A stretch of 36,291 bases of DNA from positions 1-36,291 of IMG/VR virus record IMGVR_UViG_3300022871_000054; one strand, written 5' to 3'. The notes beneath the pieces are model-generated. The model made no database searches. It was not told the DNA's origin and worked only from the letters and a program-made list of their open reading frames with translations. Every line of letters begins with the position of its first letter. Position 1 is the first letter of the stretch. This document shows positions 1 to 7,394 of this stretch, in pieces. The position numbers and the translations under genes were made by a program. Origin of the DNA: a virus.

Positions 1-38
1 GTCAGGATATCAGTAAGCCGAAAATTTAGGGGGTAACC

Positions 39-467
39 ATGGGAGACCGAGGACCAAAACCAGAAACCAAAATACACGTACTGCCGGCGCAAAAAAATAA
101 ACGCAAATCACCTATACCAGGAATGACAAAGCCTGCTTGCCGGATCTGGACAAAAGTAATGGGTGACTACGATCCGGATCATTTTTTACCACAACACTAT
201 GGCATTTTACGCGCATATTGCGAAGCCGAAGCAGCTCACAACCGGGCGATTAAGGGTGTTGCTGAAGGCGGAGATATCATCAAGCAAGAAAACGGCGTGG
301 TAAAAGAAAATCCATATGTGAACATGGAAATAAAGTTTGCAAATCTTATGTCTCAGCTTGGAACAAAGTTGGGCATAACAAAAAATGCAACAACCGTTTC
401 AAGGGGTGATAAGTCTTTAAAACCAAAACCAAAAAGCAAACGGGATGGATTAATGGGTGGCCAATGA
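39..467 (+). CDS. terS: Terminase small subunit, P27-like
   Basis: This 142-aa protein probably recognises phage DNA and recruits the large terminase for packaging. It opens with MGDRGPKP, a typical start for P27-family small terminases, followed by a P-rich linker, a helical centre (residues about 30-75) and a basic C-terminus with KPKPKSKR. Length suits the family. The start has a GGGGGT SD a few bases upstream. The stop overlaps the next start (ATGA). The last residues, SKRDGLMGGQ, are nearly repeated at the end of the small protein just before the large terminase (1987-2190), which suggests an insertion between the two terminase genes. Family assignment rests on motif resemblance and position. 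Confidence 0.82.
   Translation: MGDRGPKPETKIHVLPAQKNKRKSPIPGMTKPACRIWTKVMGDYDPDHFLPQHYGILRAYCEAEAAHNRAIKGVAEGGDIIKQENGVVKENPYVNMEIKFANLMSQLGTKLGITKNATTVSRGDKSLKPKPKSKRDGLMGGQ
438..460 (+). repeat. Direct repeat, copy 1, flanking the inter-terminase cassette
   Basis: This 23-nt stretch at the end of terS matches 2161-2183 at 21 of 23 positions (AAACGGGATGGATT core identical). Both copies are read in the same frame and encode KRDGLMGG followed by one residue and a stop. The two copies bracket the genes between the terminase subunits. Confidence 0.75.
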
Positions 468-1144
468 AAATTAAATTACAACCTGCCACCATTGCCGATA
501 TGAAAAATATCAAGCCGTCAAAAAAAACTACCACATCTGAAAAATACCGGGAAGATGTCAGGATATTTCTTGAGGAGATGAAAATCTTTTCCATTAAATC
601 GAAGAAAATCATTAAGATGATTATTAAGACATTTGACGACCTTAAATTACCCATCCCAGGTGAACAACTCCGGATCAGGACACAGCAACAGGTGAATCTC
701 ATAGTTTTGGTTTTACGTATCCTGAAACAACACGACAAAATTGATGAATTGACAATCGCAACATATTCCCTGAATAAAGAAGCCTTTAATATTTTGAGTG
801 ATCTTGTCAAGGCGGGCAAAATAAAAAAATTCAATATATTCCTTGCCAGCTCAAACCGCTTCAGGAATGAGAATCATTTGAATTATCTAATTAACCTTTC
901 CCGGGAACTTTCTGAAAGTGGTTTTTTGCTTTCCTTTGTTTTGGTTTGGAGTCATTTCAAAATAACCCTTGCCAGGTGCGGATCTGATTTTTATCAATTT
1001 GAGGGCAGTATGAATTATTCAATGAATAATATGGCCGAACAGATCGTTTTTGAAAACAATAAAGATTTATACGATTTTGATTATGATTTTATAACCGAAA
1101 CCATGCAGGATACAAAAAACAAGGCCCTGGAAATAATAATATAA
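464..1144 (+). CDS. Phospholipase D-like (HKD-related) protein
   Basis: This 226-aa protein has an N-terminal helical half (1-90) and a C-terminal alpha/beta half. That half contains H164-F165-K166 followed by G181-S182-M183-N184, the HxK and GSxN parts of one phospholipase D/HKD motif; the Asp expected five residues after the Lys is not present. Single-motif PLD proteins usually dimerise to act as nucleases or phosphodiesterases, so this could be a nuclease, possibly a degenerate one. The strand ELTIATYSL before the motif fits the fold. It starts inside the terS stop (ATGA). A promoter follows it, so the downstream genes can be expressed separately. Function is inferred from the motif only. 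Confidence 0.5.
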   Translation: MKIKLQPATIADMKNIKPSKKTTTSEKYREDVRIFLEEMKIFSIKSKKIIKMIIKTFDDLKLPIPGEQLRIRTQQQVNLIVLVLRILKQHDKIDELTIATYSLNKEAFNILSDLVKAGKIKKFNIFLASSNRFRNENHLNYLINLSRELSESGFLLSFVLVWSHFKITLARCGSDFYQFEGSMNYSMNNMAEQIVFENNKDLYDFDYDFITETMQDTKNKALEIII

Positions 1145-1182
1145 AAAAAGTGCTTTTTTCTTAAATAAAGTTAATAAAACGC

Positions 1183-1211
1183 TTGACATTAATCATAGAC
1201 TCCTGTAATAT
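1183..1211 (+). promoter_or_regulatory. Sigma70-type promoter
   Basis: TTGACA at 1183-1188 and TAATAT at 1206-1211 are separated by 17 nt. The promoter lies in the gap between two genes, about 30 nt upstream of the 1240 start, so the cassette genes can be transcribed apart from the packaging operon. Confidence 0.75.
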
Positions 1212-1239
1212 TAGACATAATCAAACAGGGAGATAAAAC

Positions 1240-1647
1240 ATGAAATTGATTGGCGGACAGAAACTCAAAGAACTCGGAAGCACAAGACACACAGAAGATT
1301 CAGATTATATTATTTTCGACTCTGAAAAAGACGTTTTCACCCATGACGCAGAAAAAAACATTGATTATATCAACGCAGCAAAAAATGATTTTTTCGGAAA
1401 AATTTGGAACAAAGAAATAGACAACTCTGAAATTTCTTTAAACTCCCTCCTGGAACTCAAATCATTTAGCTTTGTTCAACACTGCCAGAACATGAATTTT
1501 ACAAAAGCAGACAATGACGAATTTGACATTAAATTTCTGGTTAGAAAACTTGGATTTGATGTCAACTTTAACATTGTCAAAAAATACATCTCAGCCGGTG
1601 AGTTGAGCGAAATAGTTAAAATAATCAATAGCATGAAAAGGAGCTAA
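1240..1647 (+). CDS. Nucleotidyltransferase-like protein (MNT/AbiEii-type fold)
   Basis: This 135-aa protein begins GGQKLKELGS and then has D20-x-D22 (G13-S14-x5-D-x-D), the signature of minimal nucleotidyltransferases, which transfer NMP groups to proteins, RNA or small molecules. A later helix with K and DIKFL (about residues 75-105) fits the C-terminal part of such folds. It is the first gene after a strong promoter and has an AGGGAG SD. A separate promoter and the lack of any packaging role suggest an accessory (moron) gene. No partner with a HEPN-type motif was recognised. It could also be an inactive relative. Confidence 0.45.
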   Translation: MKLIGGQKLKELGSTRHTEDSDYIIFDSEKDVFTHDAEKNIDYINAAKNDFFGKIWNKEIDNSEISLNSLLELKSFSFVQHCQNMNFTKADNDEFDIKFLVRKLGFDVNFNIVKKYISAGELSEIVKIINSMKRS

Positions 1648-1649
1648 TC

Positions 1650-1940
1650 ATGACAAAGTTAAAAAATAAAACTCAGTTAAGAAACCTCGTAAAAAGCAGT
1701 GTCGGGAATACTGGAAGTCTTGACAGGGTAGAGATTTATGACGATTACACCTGGGCTGATATGAGTTGCAGTACGTGGTCAGAAAATTGCGTATTGAGAA
1801 TGAGCGTGATTGATGTTGCGAGACGGTGTAGCTATGACAACACCATTGACCAGGATATCACAGAGATGTTTAGAAGAATTGAAGCCGCCGTTGATTATTA
1901 CCACGAACATGGCCAGAAATTAGATTTTGACATGATATAG
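1650..1940 (+). CDS. Hypothetical protein, 96 aa
   Basis: I do not recognise this family. The protein has a basic N-terminus (KLKNKTQLRNLVKSS), a middle rich in Asp, Ser and Trp (DDYTWADMSCSTWSEN), and a C-terminal helix ending YHEHGQKLDFDMI. It starts 2 nt after the preceding stop with an AAGGAG SD, so it is co-translated with the nucleotidyltransferase-like gene and may be its partner or antidote. That pairing is an inference from spacing alone. Confidence 0.6.
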   Translation: MTKLKNKTQLRNLVKSSVGNTGSLDRVEIYDDYTWADMSCSTWSENCVLRMSVIDVARRCSYDNTIDQDITEMFRRIEAAVDYYHEHGQKLDFDMI

Positions 1941-1955
1941 ACAATCAACCCAAAA

Positions 1956-1975
1956 GCCCGGCCACCATACCGGGC
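1956..1975 (+). promoter_or_regulatory. Intercistronic GC hairpin before the ATT-start gene
   Basis: GCCCGG (1956-1961) and CCGGGC (1970-1975) form a 6-bp stem with an 8-nt loop. No T-run follows. The SD AAGGAG (1976-1981) of the next gene begins directly after the stem, so folding could influence its translation. Confidence 0.5.
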
Positions 1976-1986
1976 AAGGAGATAAT

Positions 1987-2190
1987 ATTAAAAACAAATC
2001 AAAAGGGGCTGGCAGGCCGCCTGTCCCACCACACCTAAAACGTGTAAAAATGACAGGGGTAAGGATTCAGCAATGGATCCTTGATTGGCTTATGGCGCAA
2101 CATGGATCAAAGGGTCAGTTAATTGAAAAATTGTTGATTGATAAATATGGGTTGGAATCAAAACGGGATGGATTGATGGGAGGGAAATAA
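1987..2190 (+). CDS. Small helix-turn-helix/ribbon-helix-helix-like protein, probable ATT start
   Basis: This is a 67-aa ORF with no ATG until residue 22. A perfect SD (AAGGAG, 1976-1981) sits 5 nt before an in-frame ATT, followed by KNKSKGAGRPPVPP. The body, HLKRVKMTGVRIQQWILDWL then GSKGQLIEKLL, resembles the strand-helix-helix pattern of small RHH-type DNA-binding proteins, so it may regulate the cassette. The C-terminus, SKRDGLMGGK, copies the end of terS, suggesting that recombination joined a foreign gene to a terS tail. Alternative starts are ATG at 2050 or a longer frame without SD support. Confidence 0.5.
   Translation: MKNKSKGAGRPPVPPHLKRVKMTGVRIQQWILDWLMAQHGSKGQLIEKLLIDKYGLESKRDGLMGGK
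2161..2183 (+). repeat. Direct repeat, copy 2, flanking the inter-terminase cassette
   Basis: It matches 438-460 at 21 of 23 nt and encodes the same KRDGLMGG tail. The similarity weakens after the stop codon, where both copies run into A-rich leaders. Confidence 0.75.
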
Positions 2191-2192
2191 AA

Positions 2193-2459
2193 ATGTATTA
2201 CATAGAAATACCAAAGATAATTGAAGCCACTCAAGTTTTTAAACTTTCAGATCATAAATTGATTGTTCCGATAACAACAAAATATGAGAATTTTACACCT
2301 GTTAAAAATGGCGCATTTGCTTTATTGCAAGCAGGCTTCTATGAAATTGATTTTGTTATGCCTGGTGATTATATCATAGAAGAAAATTATGATGAAGATT
2401 ATCCATGTGTTGTAATGCGTAAGAAAGATTTTGAAATAAGATATAAAGAATACGAATAA
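2193..2459 (+). CDS. Small phage protein with PGDYI motif
   Basis: This 88-aa hypothetical protein has MPGDYIIEENYDEDYPCVV, then F and a terminal Y (FEIRYKEYE). The order PGD-(W/Y)-I ... E-Y-P-C ... F ... Y is common in small phage proteins of unknown function. It is acidic at its C-terminus and has no membrane segment. It has an SD (GGGAGGG) overlapping the end of the upstream gene and stops 1 nt before the large terminase, so the two are co-translated. Role unknown. Confidence 0.65.
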   Translation: MYYIEIPKIIEATQVFKLSDHKLIVPITTKYENFTPVKNGAFALLQAGFYEIDFVMPGDYIIEENYDEDYPCVVMRKKDFEIRYKEYE

Positions 2460-2460
2460 C

Positions 2461-4521
2461 ATGCAAACCTACATAGATAAAGCCAGAGCCCAAAGAATAA
2501 TTGATTTTATCCAAACCCTTACCATTCCTGAAGGTATGCACCAAGGAAAACCGTTTATTTTGAGACCATGGCAACAGGAGATAATCATGGATGTATACTC
2601 CCCTGTTGATGAAAATGGCCTTCGCGTTGTCCGTAAAGCAATCCTATCCATGGGAAAAAAGAACGGAAAGGGGCTTGCTCTTAATACACCACTCCCGACA
2701 CCTACCGGATGGATGACGATGGATGACGTAAAACCGGGCGATATCCTTTATGATGAGTTTGGAAATGAATGCAAGGTAACGTTTGAAAGTGATATAAAAA
2801 ATATTGATTGTTATTCTGTTTCATTTTCAAATAACGATACAGTGATATGTGATGAAGAACATCTATGGGTCACTTCAACTATTTTGTCTAATAAAAAAAC
2901 AAGGTCCATGAAAGAAATATATCTTACACAATCACATGAACATTCTATAGAATCATATGAAACTGTAAAAATAATATCTGTTAAAAAAACACCAAGTGTC
3001 CCTACAAAATGTATTCGGGTTGACAGCCCAAATAGTTTATTTCTTTGTGGCAAAACAATGATACCTACCCACAACACCCCCCTGATAGCTGCAATAGTCC
3101 TAACTCACCTCATAGGCCCAGAAGCCAAACGAAACGAGCAAATGAACTCAGCAGCCTTTGAGCGCGAGCAGGCTGGTATCGTCTTTAAATATATGGAAAA
3201 TATAATTTATGCCGATGAAGAACTAAAAGAAGCCACCATTATCAGGACAACTAAAAAAGAAATCGAAGGGCGGTATACTGGATCCATTTACAAGGCATTA
3301 TCAGCAGAGACAAAATCAAAGCATGGTTTCAGTCCCGCCCTACTCGCATTTGATGAGCTTGCCCAGTTTGGAGCGGATAGAAGATTTTACGATACTCTTG
3401 TCCAAGGTTTTGGCGCTCATTTAGAACCTATGCTATGGATTATTTCAACTCAGGCAGCAGACGACCTGGCGGTTTTATCGGAGGAAATAGACTACGTAAT
3501 AAAAAACGGTCACACGGACCCCACAGTAAAGCTATTTCTATTCACAAGCCCTATCCATGACGAAAAGGGCGAGGAGATAGATATAATGGATAGAGAGTCC
3601 TGGAAGCTGTCAAACCCGGCCCTGGACGATTTCCTTTCCCTGAAAGACATGGTATCTCTTGCCAATACAGCCCACAACATGCCAAGCTCTGAACCAGGAT
3701 TCCGAAATCTAAGATTAAATCAGCGCATTTCAACAGATTCCCCTTTTATGTCTATCGGTGTATGGACTAAAAACAATGCATTACCAAGCGTTGACGCATT
3801 ATCAAAGGGGCGTATAACAGCAGGGCTTGATTTGTCCGGAAAGAATGATTTATCAGCCTTGGTCTTGGATGCCTTTTATTACGAAGAAATAGAAATAAAA
3901 GTTGCTGGTAATTTAAGCGTAATTGAAAAAGGGAAAAAAGGCTTTCACAATCTATTTGCCTATTTTTGGAAACCAGGTGACCTGATCCAGGAACACAAGA
4001 AAAAAGACAGGGTGCCATATGATTTGTGGGTAAAGCAAGGGCATATCGAAGCGAAGCCAGGGAAAACAATTGATTATGAGTATATTGCCTTAAAGGTCTA
4101 TGAGCTGCACGTTTTACACCATATAGACGAATTACGCTTTGACAGATGGCGCATTGAGGACTTCCAAAGGGCCTTGGATAAGGTCGGGTGTGACACCTAC
4201 ATAAAAGACAAGGAAGAATCCCCAGGCAGCGACGCGCTTTGCCTTGTACCACATGGTCAGGGTTTTAAGGACATAAATCCAGCGATAGAGAGCGTTGAGG
4301 ATGTATTTACAGACTCCAGGGCCAGACACGGTGGCAATCCTGTTCTTACAAATTGTGTGGCAAATACAGTGGTGACTTTTGACCCTGCCAATAATCGAAA
4401 ATTTGAGAAGCAAAAATCAACTGGTCGGATTGACGGAACAGTTGCAATGGCTATGGCTATGAATGGGGCCGAACTGCCGCAACTTGAGGACACCACACAA
4501 CCGGCTGTAATATTTATTTAA
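2461..4521 (+). CDS. terL: Terminase large subunit containing an intein
   Basis: This 686-aa ORF encodes the packaging ATPase and nuclease, interrupted by an intein at residues 71-205. Without the intein the protein is about 551 aa, normal for the family. The P-loop is reassembled by splicing: G65-K-K-N-G-K70 joins T206-P-L-I-A. Walker B is LLAFDEL (D298, E299). The RNase H-like nuclease begins at ITAGLDLSGKNDLSAL (D457), and the C-terminal part includes NRKFEKQKSTGRIDGTVAMAMAM. It lies downstream of the inter-terminase cassette and starts 1 nt after the previous stop. Unspliced protein would lack a working ATPase site, so packaging depends on splicing. Confidence 0.95.
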   Translation: MQTYIDKARAQRIIDFIQTLTIPEGMHQGKPFILRPWQQEIIMDVYSPVDENGLRVVRKAILSMGKKNGKGLALNTPLPTPTGWMTMDDVKPGDILYDEFGNECKVTFESDIKNIDCYSVSFSNNDTVICDEEHLWVTSTILSNKKTRSMKEIYLTQSHEHSIESYETVKIISVKKTPSVPTKCIRVDSPNSLFLCGKTMIPTHNTPLIAAIVLTHLIGPEAKRNEQMNSAAFEREQAGIVFKYMENIIYADEELKEATIIRTTKKEIEGRYTGSIYKALSAETKSKHGFSPALLAFDELAQFGADRRFYDTLVQGFGAHLEPMLWIISTQAADDLAVLSEEIDYVIKNGHTDPTVKLFLFTSPIHDEKGEEIDIMDRESWKLSNPALDDFLSLKDMVSLANTAHNMPSSEPGFRNLRLNQRISTDSPFMSIGVWTKNNALPSVDALSKGRITAGLDLSGKNDLSALVLDAFYYEEIEIKVAGNLSVIEKGKKGFHNLFAYFWKPGDLIQEHKKKDRVPYDLWVKQGHIEAKPGKTIDYEYIALKVYELHVLHHIDELRFDRWRIEDFQRALDKVGCDTYIKDKEESPGSDALCLVPHGQGFKDINPAIESVEDVFTDSRARHGGNPVLTNCVANTVVTFDPANNRKFEKQKSTGRIDGTVAMAMAMNGAELPQLEDTTQPAVIFI
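2671..3075 (+). mobile_element. Class 3 mini-intein in the TerL Walker A motif
   Basis: This is a 135-aa insertion, residues G71 to N205 of the ORF. Its N-terminal block (GLALNTPLPTPTGW...VKPGD) and C-terminal block (MIPTHN) are intein splice blocks. The first residue is Gly, not Cys or Ser. The class 3 WCT triad is present: W136 two residues after the block B His (H134), C184 in block F (PTKCIRVDSPN), and T206 as first residue of the C-extein. There is no room for a homing endonuclease. The interior is visibly more A+T-rich than the flanking extein, a sign of separate origin. The boundary at Gly71 is chosen because removing 71-205 restores GKKNGKT exactly. Confidence 0.88.
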
Positions 4522-4574
4522 AAACCCACCACATATAGAAATAAACTTGACATAACCCCCATATAGTGCTTTTA

Positions 4575-4766
4575 ATGTACTTTATGAAGGTATTTCAAAA
4601 TATTGGTTCATATATCGTCTTAATGTTTATAGGCTGCATCCTTATTGGATACGGCCTTTTTCTTTTATACGGATTGGGCCTTTCTTTGTCAGTTATTGGC
4701 GCTATTTTCTTTAGCTTGGGAGTATTCGGAGAGTTTGCGCCCGTTTTTGTTAAAAAAGGATCTTAA
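4575..4766 (+). CDS. Small two-TM membrane protein
   Basis: This ~63-aa protein is almost entirely hydrophobic, with two probable membrane segments (IGSYIVLMFIGCILIGYGLF and LSLSVIGAIFFSLGVFG) and a basic end (KKGS). Its stop is immediately followed by the portal ATG. No clear SD precedes ATG 4575, and ATG 4584 or GTG 4566 in the same frame are alternatives. A holin-like or superinfection-exclusion role is possible, but nothing in the sequence decides. Confidence 0.5.
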   Translation: MYFMKVFQNIGSYIVLMFIGCILIGYGLFLLYGLGLSLSVIGAIFFSLGVFGEFAPVFVKKGS

Positions 4767-6749
4767 ATGGGTTTTTTGGCCAAAGAGCTTAGAGAGAATA
4801 TTAAAACCGGGTCGTTATCTGCTTATTCTGATTTTTGGTATAACGCCACAGGCGGCGGGCCTACAAAATCCGGTGTAAAGATAAACGAAGAAACGGCCAT
4901 AAAATATTTAGCTATTTTTTCTTGTGTATCACTAATATCCGGTGATCATGCCAGCCTGCCATTAATTCTATATCAAACCGGAAAAGATGGGAGCAAAAAG
5001 AGAGCCACAAGTGAACCACTCTATGATATCCTGCATAATCAACCAAATAAAAATACAGATTCATTCCATTGGCGTGAAACCGGGCAAAGTCATCTTTTGA
5101 CCTGGGGTAATTTTTTTAATGACCTTAAAAGAAACCCCAGGACCGGAGAAGTAAGCCAAATAATTCAACTTGCAAAACCCGGTGGTGTATCCGTAAAAAA
5201 TAACCGAAAAGGGATTTATTACGAGTGGCTGGATAAAGACGGCAAAATTCAGCGAAGACAAAAAGATAAAATATTCCATATTGCCGGATTTGGTTTTGAT
5301 GGCATTAAGGGAATGTCTGTGATAGCCAATGCACGTGAAGCCATTGCCCTTGGAATTGCTGCTCGGGATTACGGATCTTTATTTTTTGGACAGGGCATCC
5401 ATCCATCCGGAACATTTGAGACTGAGCAGAATTTAGGTGATAACGCTGCGGACTTTGCGAAAGATATCAAAAAACAATATGGGGGCCTTGGGAAAAGCCA
5501 CAATGCAATGGTCTTGACAAGGGGTGTAAAATATAATCCAATCACAATACCCATGGATGATGCTCAATTCATATCTACCAGGCAACACCAGGATCTTGAT
5601 ATATGCGGAATGTATAAAGTGCCTCCCCATAAAATCGGGATCCATGGCGCGAACTCAAATAACAACAATTTAGAGCAAGAAAACGGATCCTATGTTTCTC
5701 AATGCTTGCGGCCTTGGCTTGTAAGGTGGGAACAGTCTATGAATATGCAACTATTGACGCCTGAACAGAGACAGCGCGGTCTTTATGTTGAATTATTGGT
5801 CGAGGGTCTTTTGCGTGGTGATTCAGAAGCAAGGTCAGCATATTATGATTCCCAATGGCAGAAAGGCGCAATGTCTGCAAACGACATTAACAAACTTGAA
5901 AACCGAAACCCGGTCCCGGGTGGCGATCAATATTTTGTTCCTTTAAATTTCATACCATCAGACCAGGCTGCAGACTTTGCCAAAGAAACCAATCAGGATC
6001 CAGCCAAAGAAGATAAAAGCCTTAGAATGATTGAATACCGGGCAAAAACATCCATCCTTCTCAGAGACCGGATAGCAAAACAATATTATCCGCTTTTTAA
6101 ACGAGCAGCTCAGGATATTGTGAACAAAGAAGGACTTGCGGTAAAAGCACAGGTCAACAAACAGCGCAAAAGCCGTGAAAATAGGGACATGCAGACTTGG
6201 CTTGATGATTTTTATCGGAAAATGCCGGCTGAAATAAAATCCAAAATAGGGCCGGTGATCAGGAGTTTTTCAGAGGCTATACAGGCGGCAAGTGCAGAAG
6301 AAATGGGCGTTGATGTTGGTATTTCTGATGATCTTGAAAGATTTATCAATGATTATACCGAACGATATGCAGAGCGCCACACAGAAAGCTCATTGGGTCA
6401 ATTAACAGCCCTTTTAAAAGATGATTTGGATGCCTTGGAAGAAAGGGTAGATGAATGGGAAGAAACCAGGGCCGATAAGATAGCATCAAACGAAACAGTT
6501 AGAAACTCAAACGCAGTTTATCAAGCCGTTGCCTTTGGTGCTGGGTTGACAACAGCTTGGAGAATACGAGGGGCTAAAACTTGCCCATTCTGCAAAAGCC
6601 TTGCAGGAAAACGGGTAAGCACAGGCCAAAGTTTTGTGAATGATGGCGACGAGCTTAATCCGAAAGGGGCTGAAGCGCCAATGAAAATCAGGGGCATGAA
6701 AGCCCACCCGCCTCTTCACCGGGGTTGTGATTGTTATTTAAGTATTTAA
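4767..6749 (+). CDS. Portal protein fused to MuF-like head morphogenesis domain
   Basis: This 660-aa protein forms the dodecameric gate through which DNA enters the capsid. The N-terminal ~410 residues follow HK97/lambda-type portal proteins (KYLAIFSCVSLISGDHASLPLILY, then a helical stem and PPHKIGIHGANSNNNNLEQENGSY). Residues about 560-660 form a MuF C-terminal domain with CPFCKSLAGKRVS and HPPLHRGCDCYL. In most related phages portal and MuF are separate genes; here one ORF runs through both with a helical linker (about 440-540). Followed at once by protease and capsid genes, as expected for a head module. Confidence 0.92.
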   Translation: MGFLAKELRENIKTGSLSAYSDFWYNATGGGPTKSGVKINEETAIKYLAIFSCVSLISGDHASLPLILYQTGKDGSKKRATSEPLYDILHNQPNKNTDSFHWRETGQSHLLTWGNFFNDLKRNPRTGEVSQIIQLAKPGGVSVKNNRKGIYYEWLDKDGKIQRRQKDKIFHIAGFGFDGIKGMSVIANAREAIALGIAARDYGSLFFGQGIHPSGTFETEQNLGDNAADFAKDIKKQYGGLGKSHNAMVLTRGVKYNPITIPMDDAQFISTRQHQDLDICGMYKVPPHKIGIHGANSNNNNLEQENGSYVSQCLRPWLVRWEQSMNMQLLTPEQRQRGLYVELLVEGLLRGDSEARSAYYDSQWQKGAMSANDINKLENRNPVPGGDQYFVPLNFIPSDQAADFAKETNQDPAKEDKSLRMIEYRAKTSILLRDRIAKQYYPLFKRAAQDIVNKEGLAVKAQVNKQRKSRENRDMQTWLDDFYRKMPAEIKSKIGPVIRSFSEAIQAASAEEMGVDVGISDDLERFINDYTERYAERHTESSLGQLTALLKDDLDALEERVDEWEETRADKIASNETVRNSNAVYQAVAFGAGLTTAWRIRGAKTCPFCKSLAGKRVSTGQSFVNDGDELNPKGAEAPMKIRGMKAHPPLHRGCDCYLSI

Positions 6750-6761
6750 AAAGGTGATAAT

Positions 6762-7394
6762 ATGCCAAAAGAAAAAAAAGAAATCAGGATTTTAAAGACT
6801 GCCGAACTCAGGGTAAAACGTGATGGTGACGAACTCCCAAAAATAGAGGGCTATGCGGCTGTTTTTAACAAGGATAGCGAAGACATGGGCTTTATTGAAC
6901 GTATTGCGCCAGGGGCCTTTAAAAAGGCTTTAAAAACGTCAGATGTCCGGGCATTGTTCAACCATGACTCAAATATTATCCTGGGCAGAAAATCAGCCGG
7001 GACCCTTGAACTCAAAGAAGATAAAAAAGGGCTGTTTATGTCTGTCACGCCACCCGATACGCAACTTGTCAGAGATATGGTTTTGACACCTATTGAGCGC
7101 GGAGACATAACACAGCAATCTTTTGGATTTAATATAAAAACTGATGAATGGAAGGATATGGACAAGGAGACGCCAATACGGACGATTACAGAGGTAAACG
7201 AGCTTTTTGACGTTTCACCTGTGACATTTCCGGCTTATCCTGATACAGAAGTTGCCTTACGATCATTGGACAATATAAAAAAAGACCTCTCAACAGAGGC
7301 AACAGACGCGGCAACCCGTGCAATTGACAAAGAGCAGAACGATAAGATTGACAAATTAATTGAAGGAAGAACAGCAGGAGGTCTGAAAATATGA
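6762..7394 (+). CDS. HK97-family prohead protease
   Basis: This 210-aa serine protease cleaves the scaffold part of the capsid protein during head maturation. The fold starts with the typical GYAAVFNKDSEDMGFIERIAPGAF. Likely catalytic residues are H68 in FNHDS, S120 in QQSFGF and E144 in TEVNELFDVSPVTFPAY. Length and position between portal and capsid are standard. It overlaps the capsid gene by 4 nt (ATGA), giving coupled translation. Confidence 0.94.
   Translation: MPKEKKEIRILKTAELRVKRDGDELPKIEGYAAVFNKDSEDMGFIERIAPGAFKKALKTSDVRALFNHDSNIILGRKSAGTLELKEDKKGLFMSVTPPDTQLVRDMVLTPIERGDITQQSFGFNIKTDEWKDMDKETPIRTITEVNELFDVSPVTFPAYPDTEVALRSLDNIKKDLSTEATDAATRAIDKEQNDKIDKLIEGRTAGGLKI

Noticed and set aside
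4547-4567. TTGACA with TATAGT upstream of the small membrane gene
   Set aside because: Spacing is only 9 nt, too short for a sigma70 promoter, and no better -10 fits at 16-18 nt.
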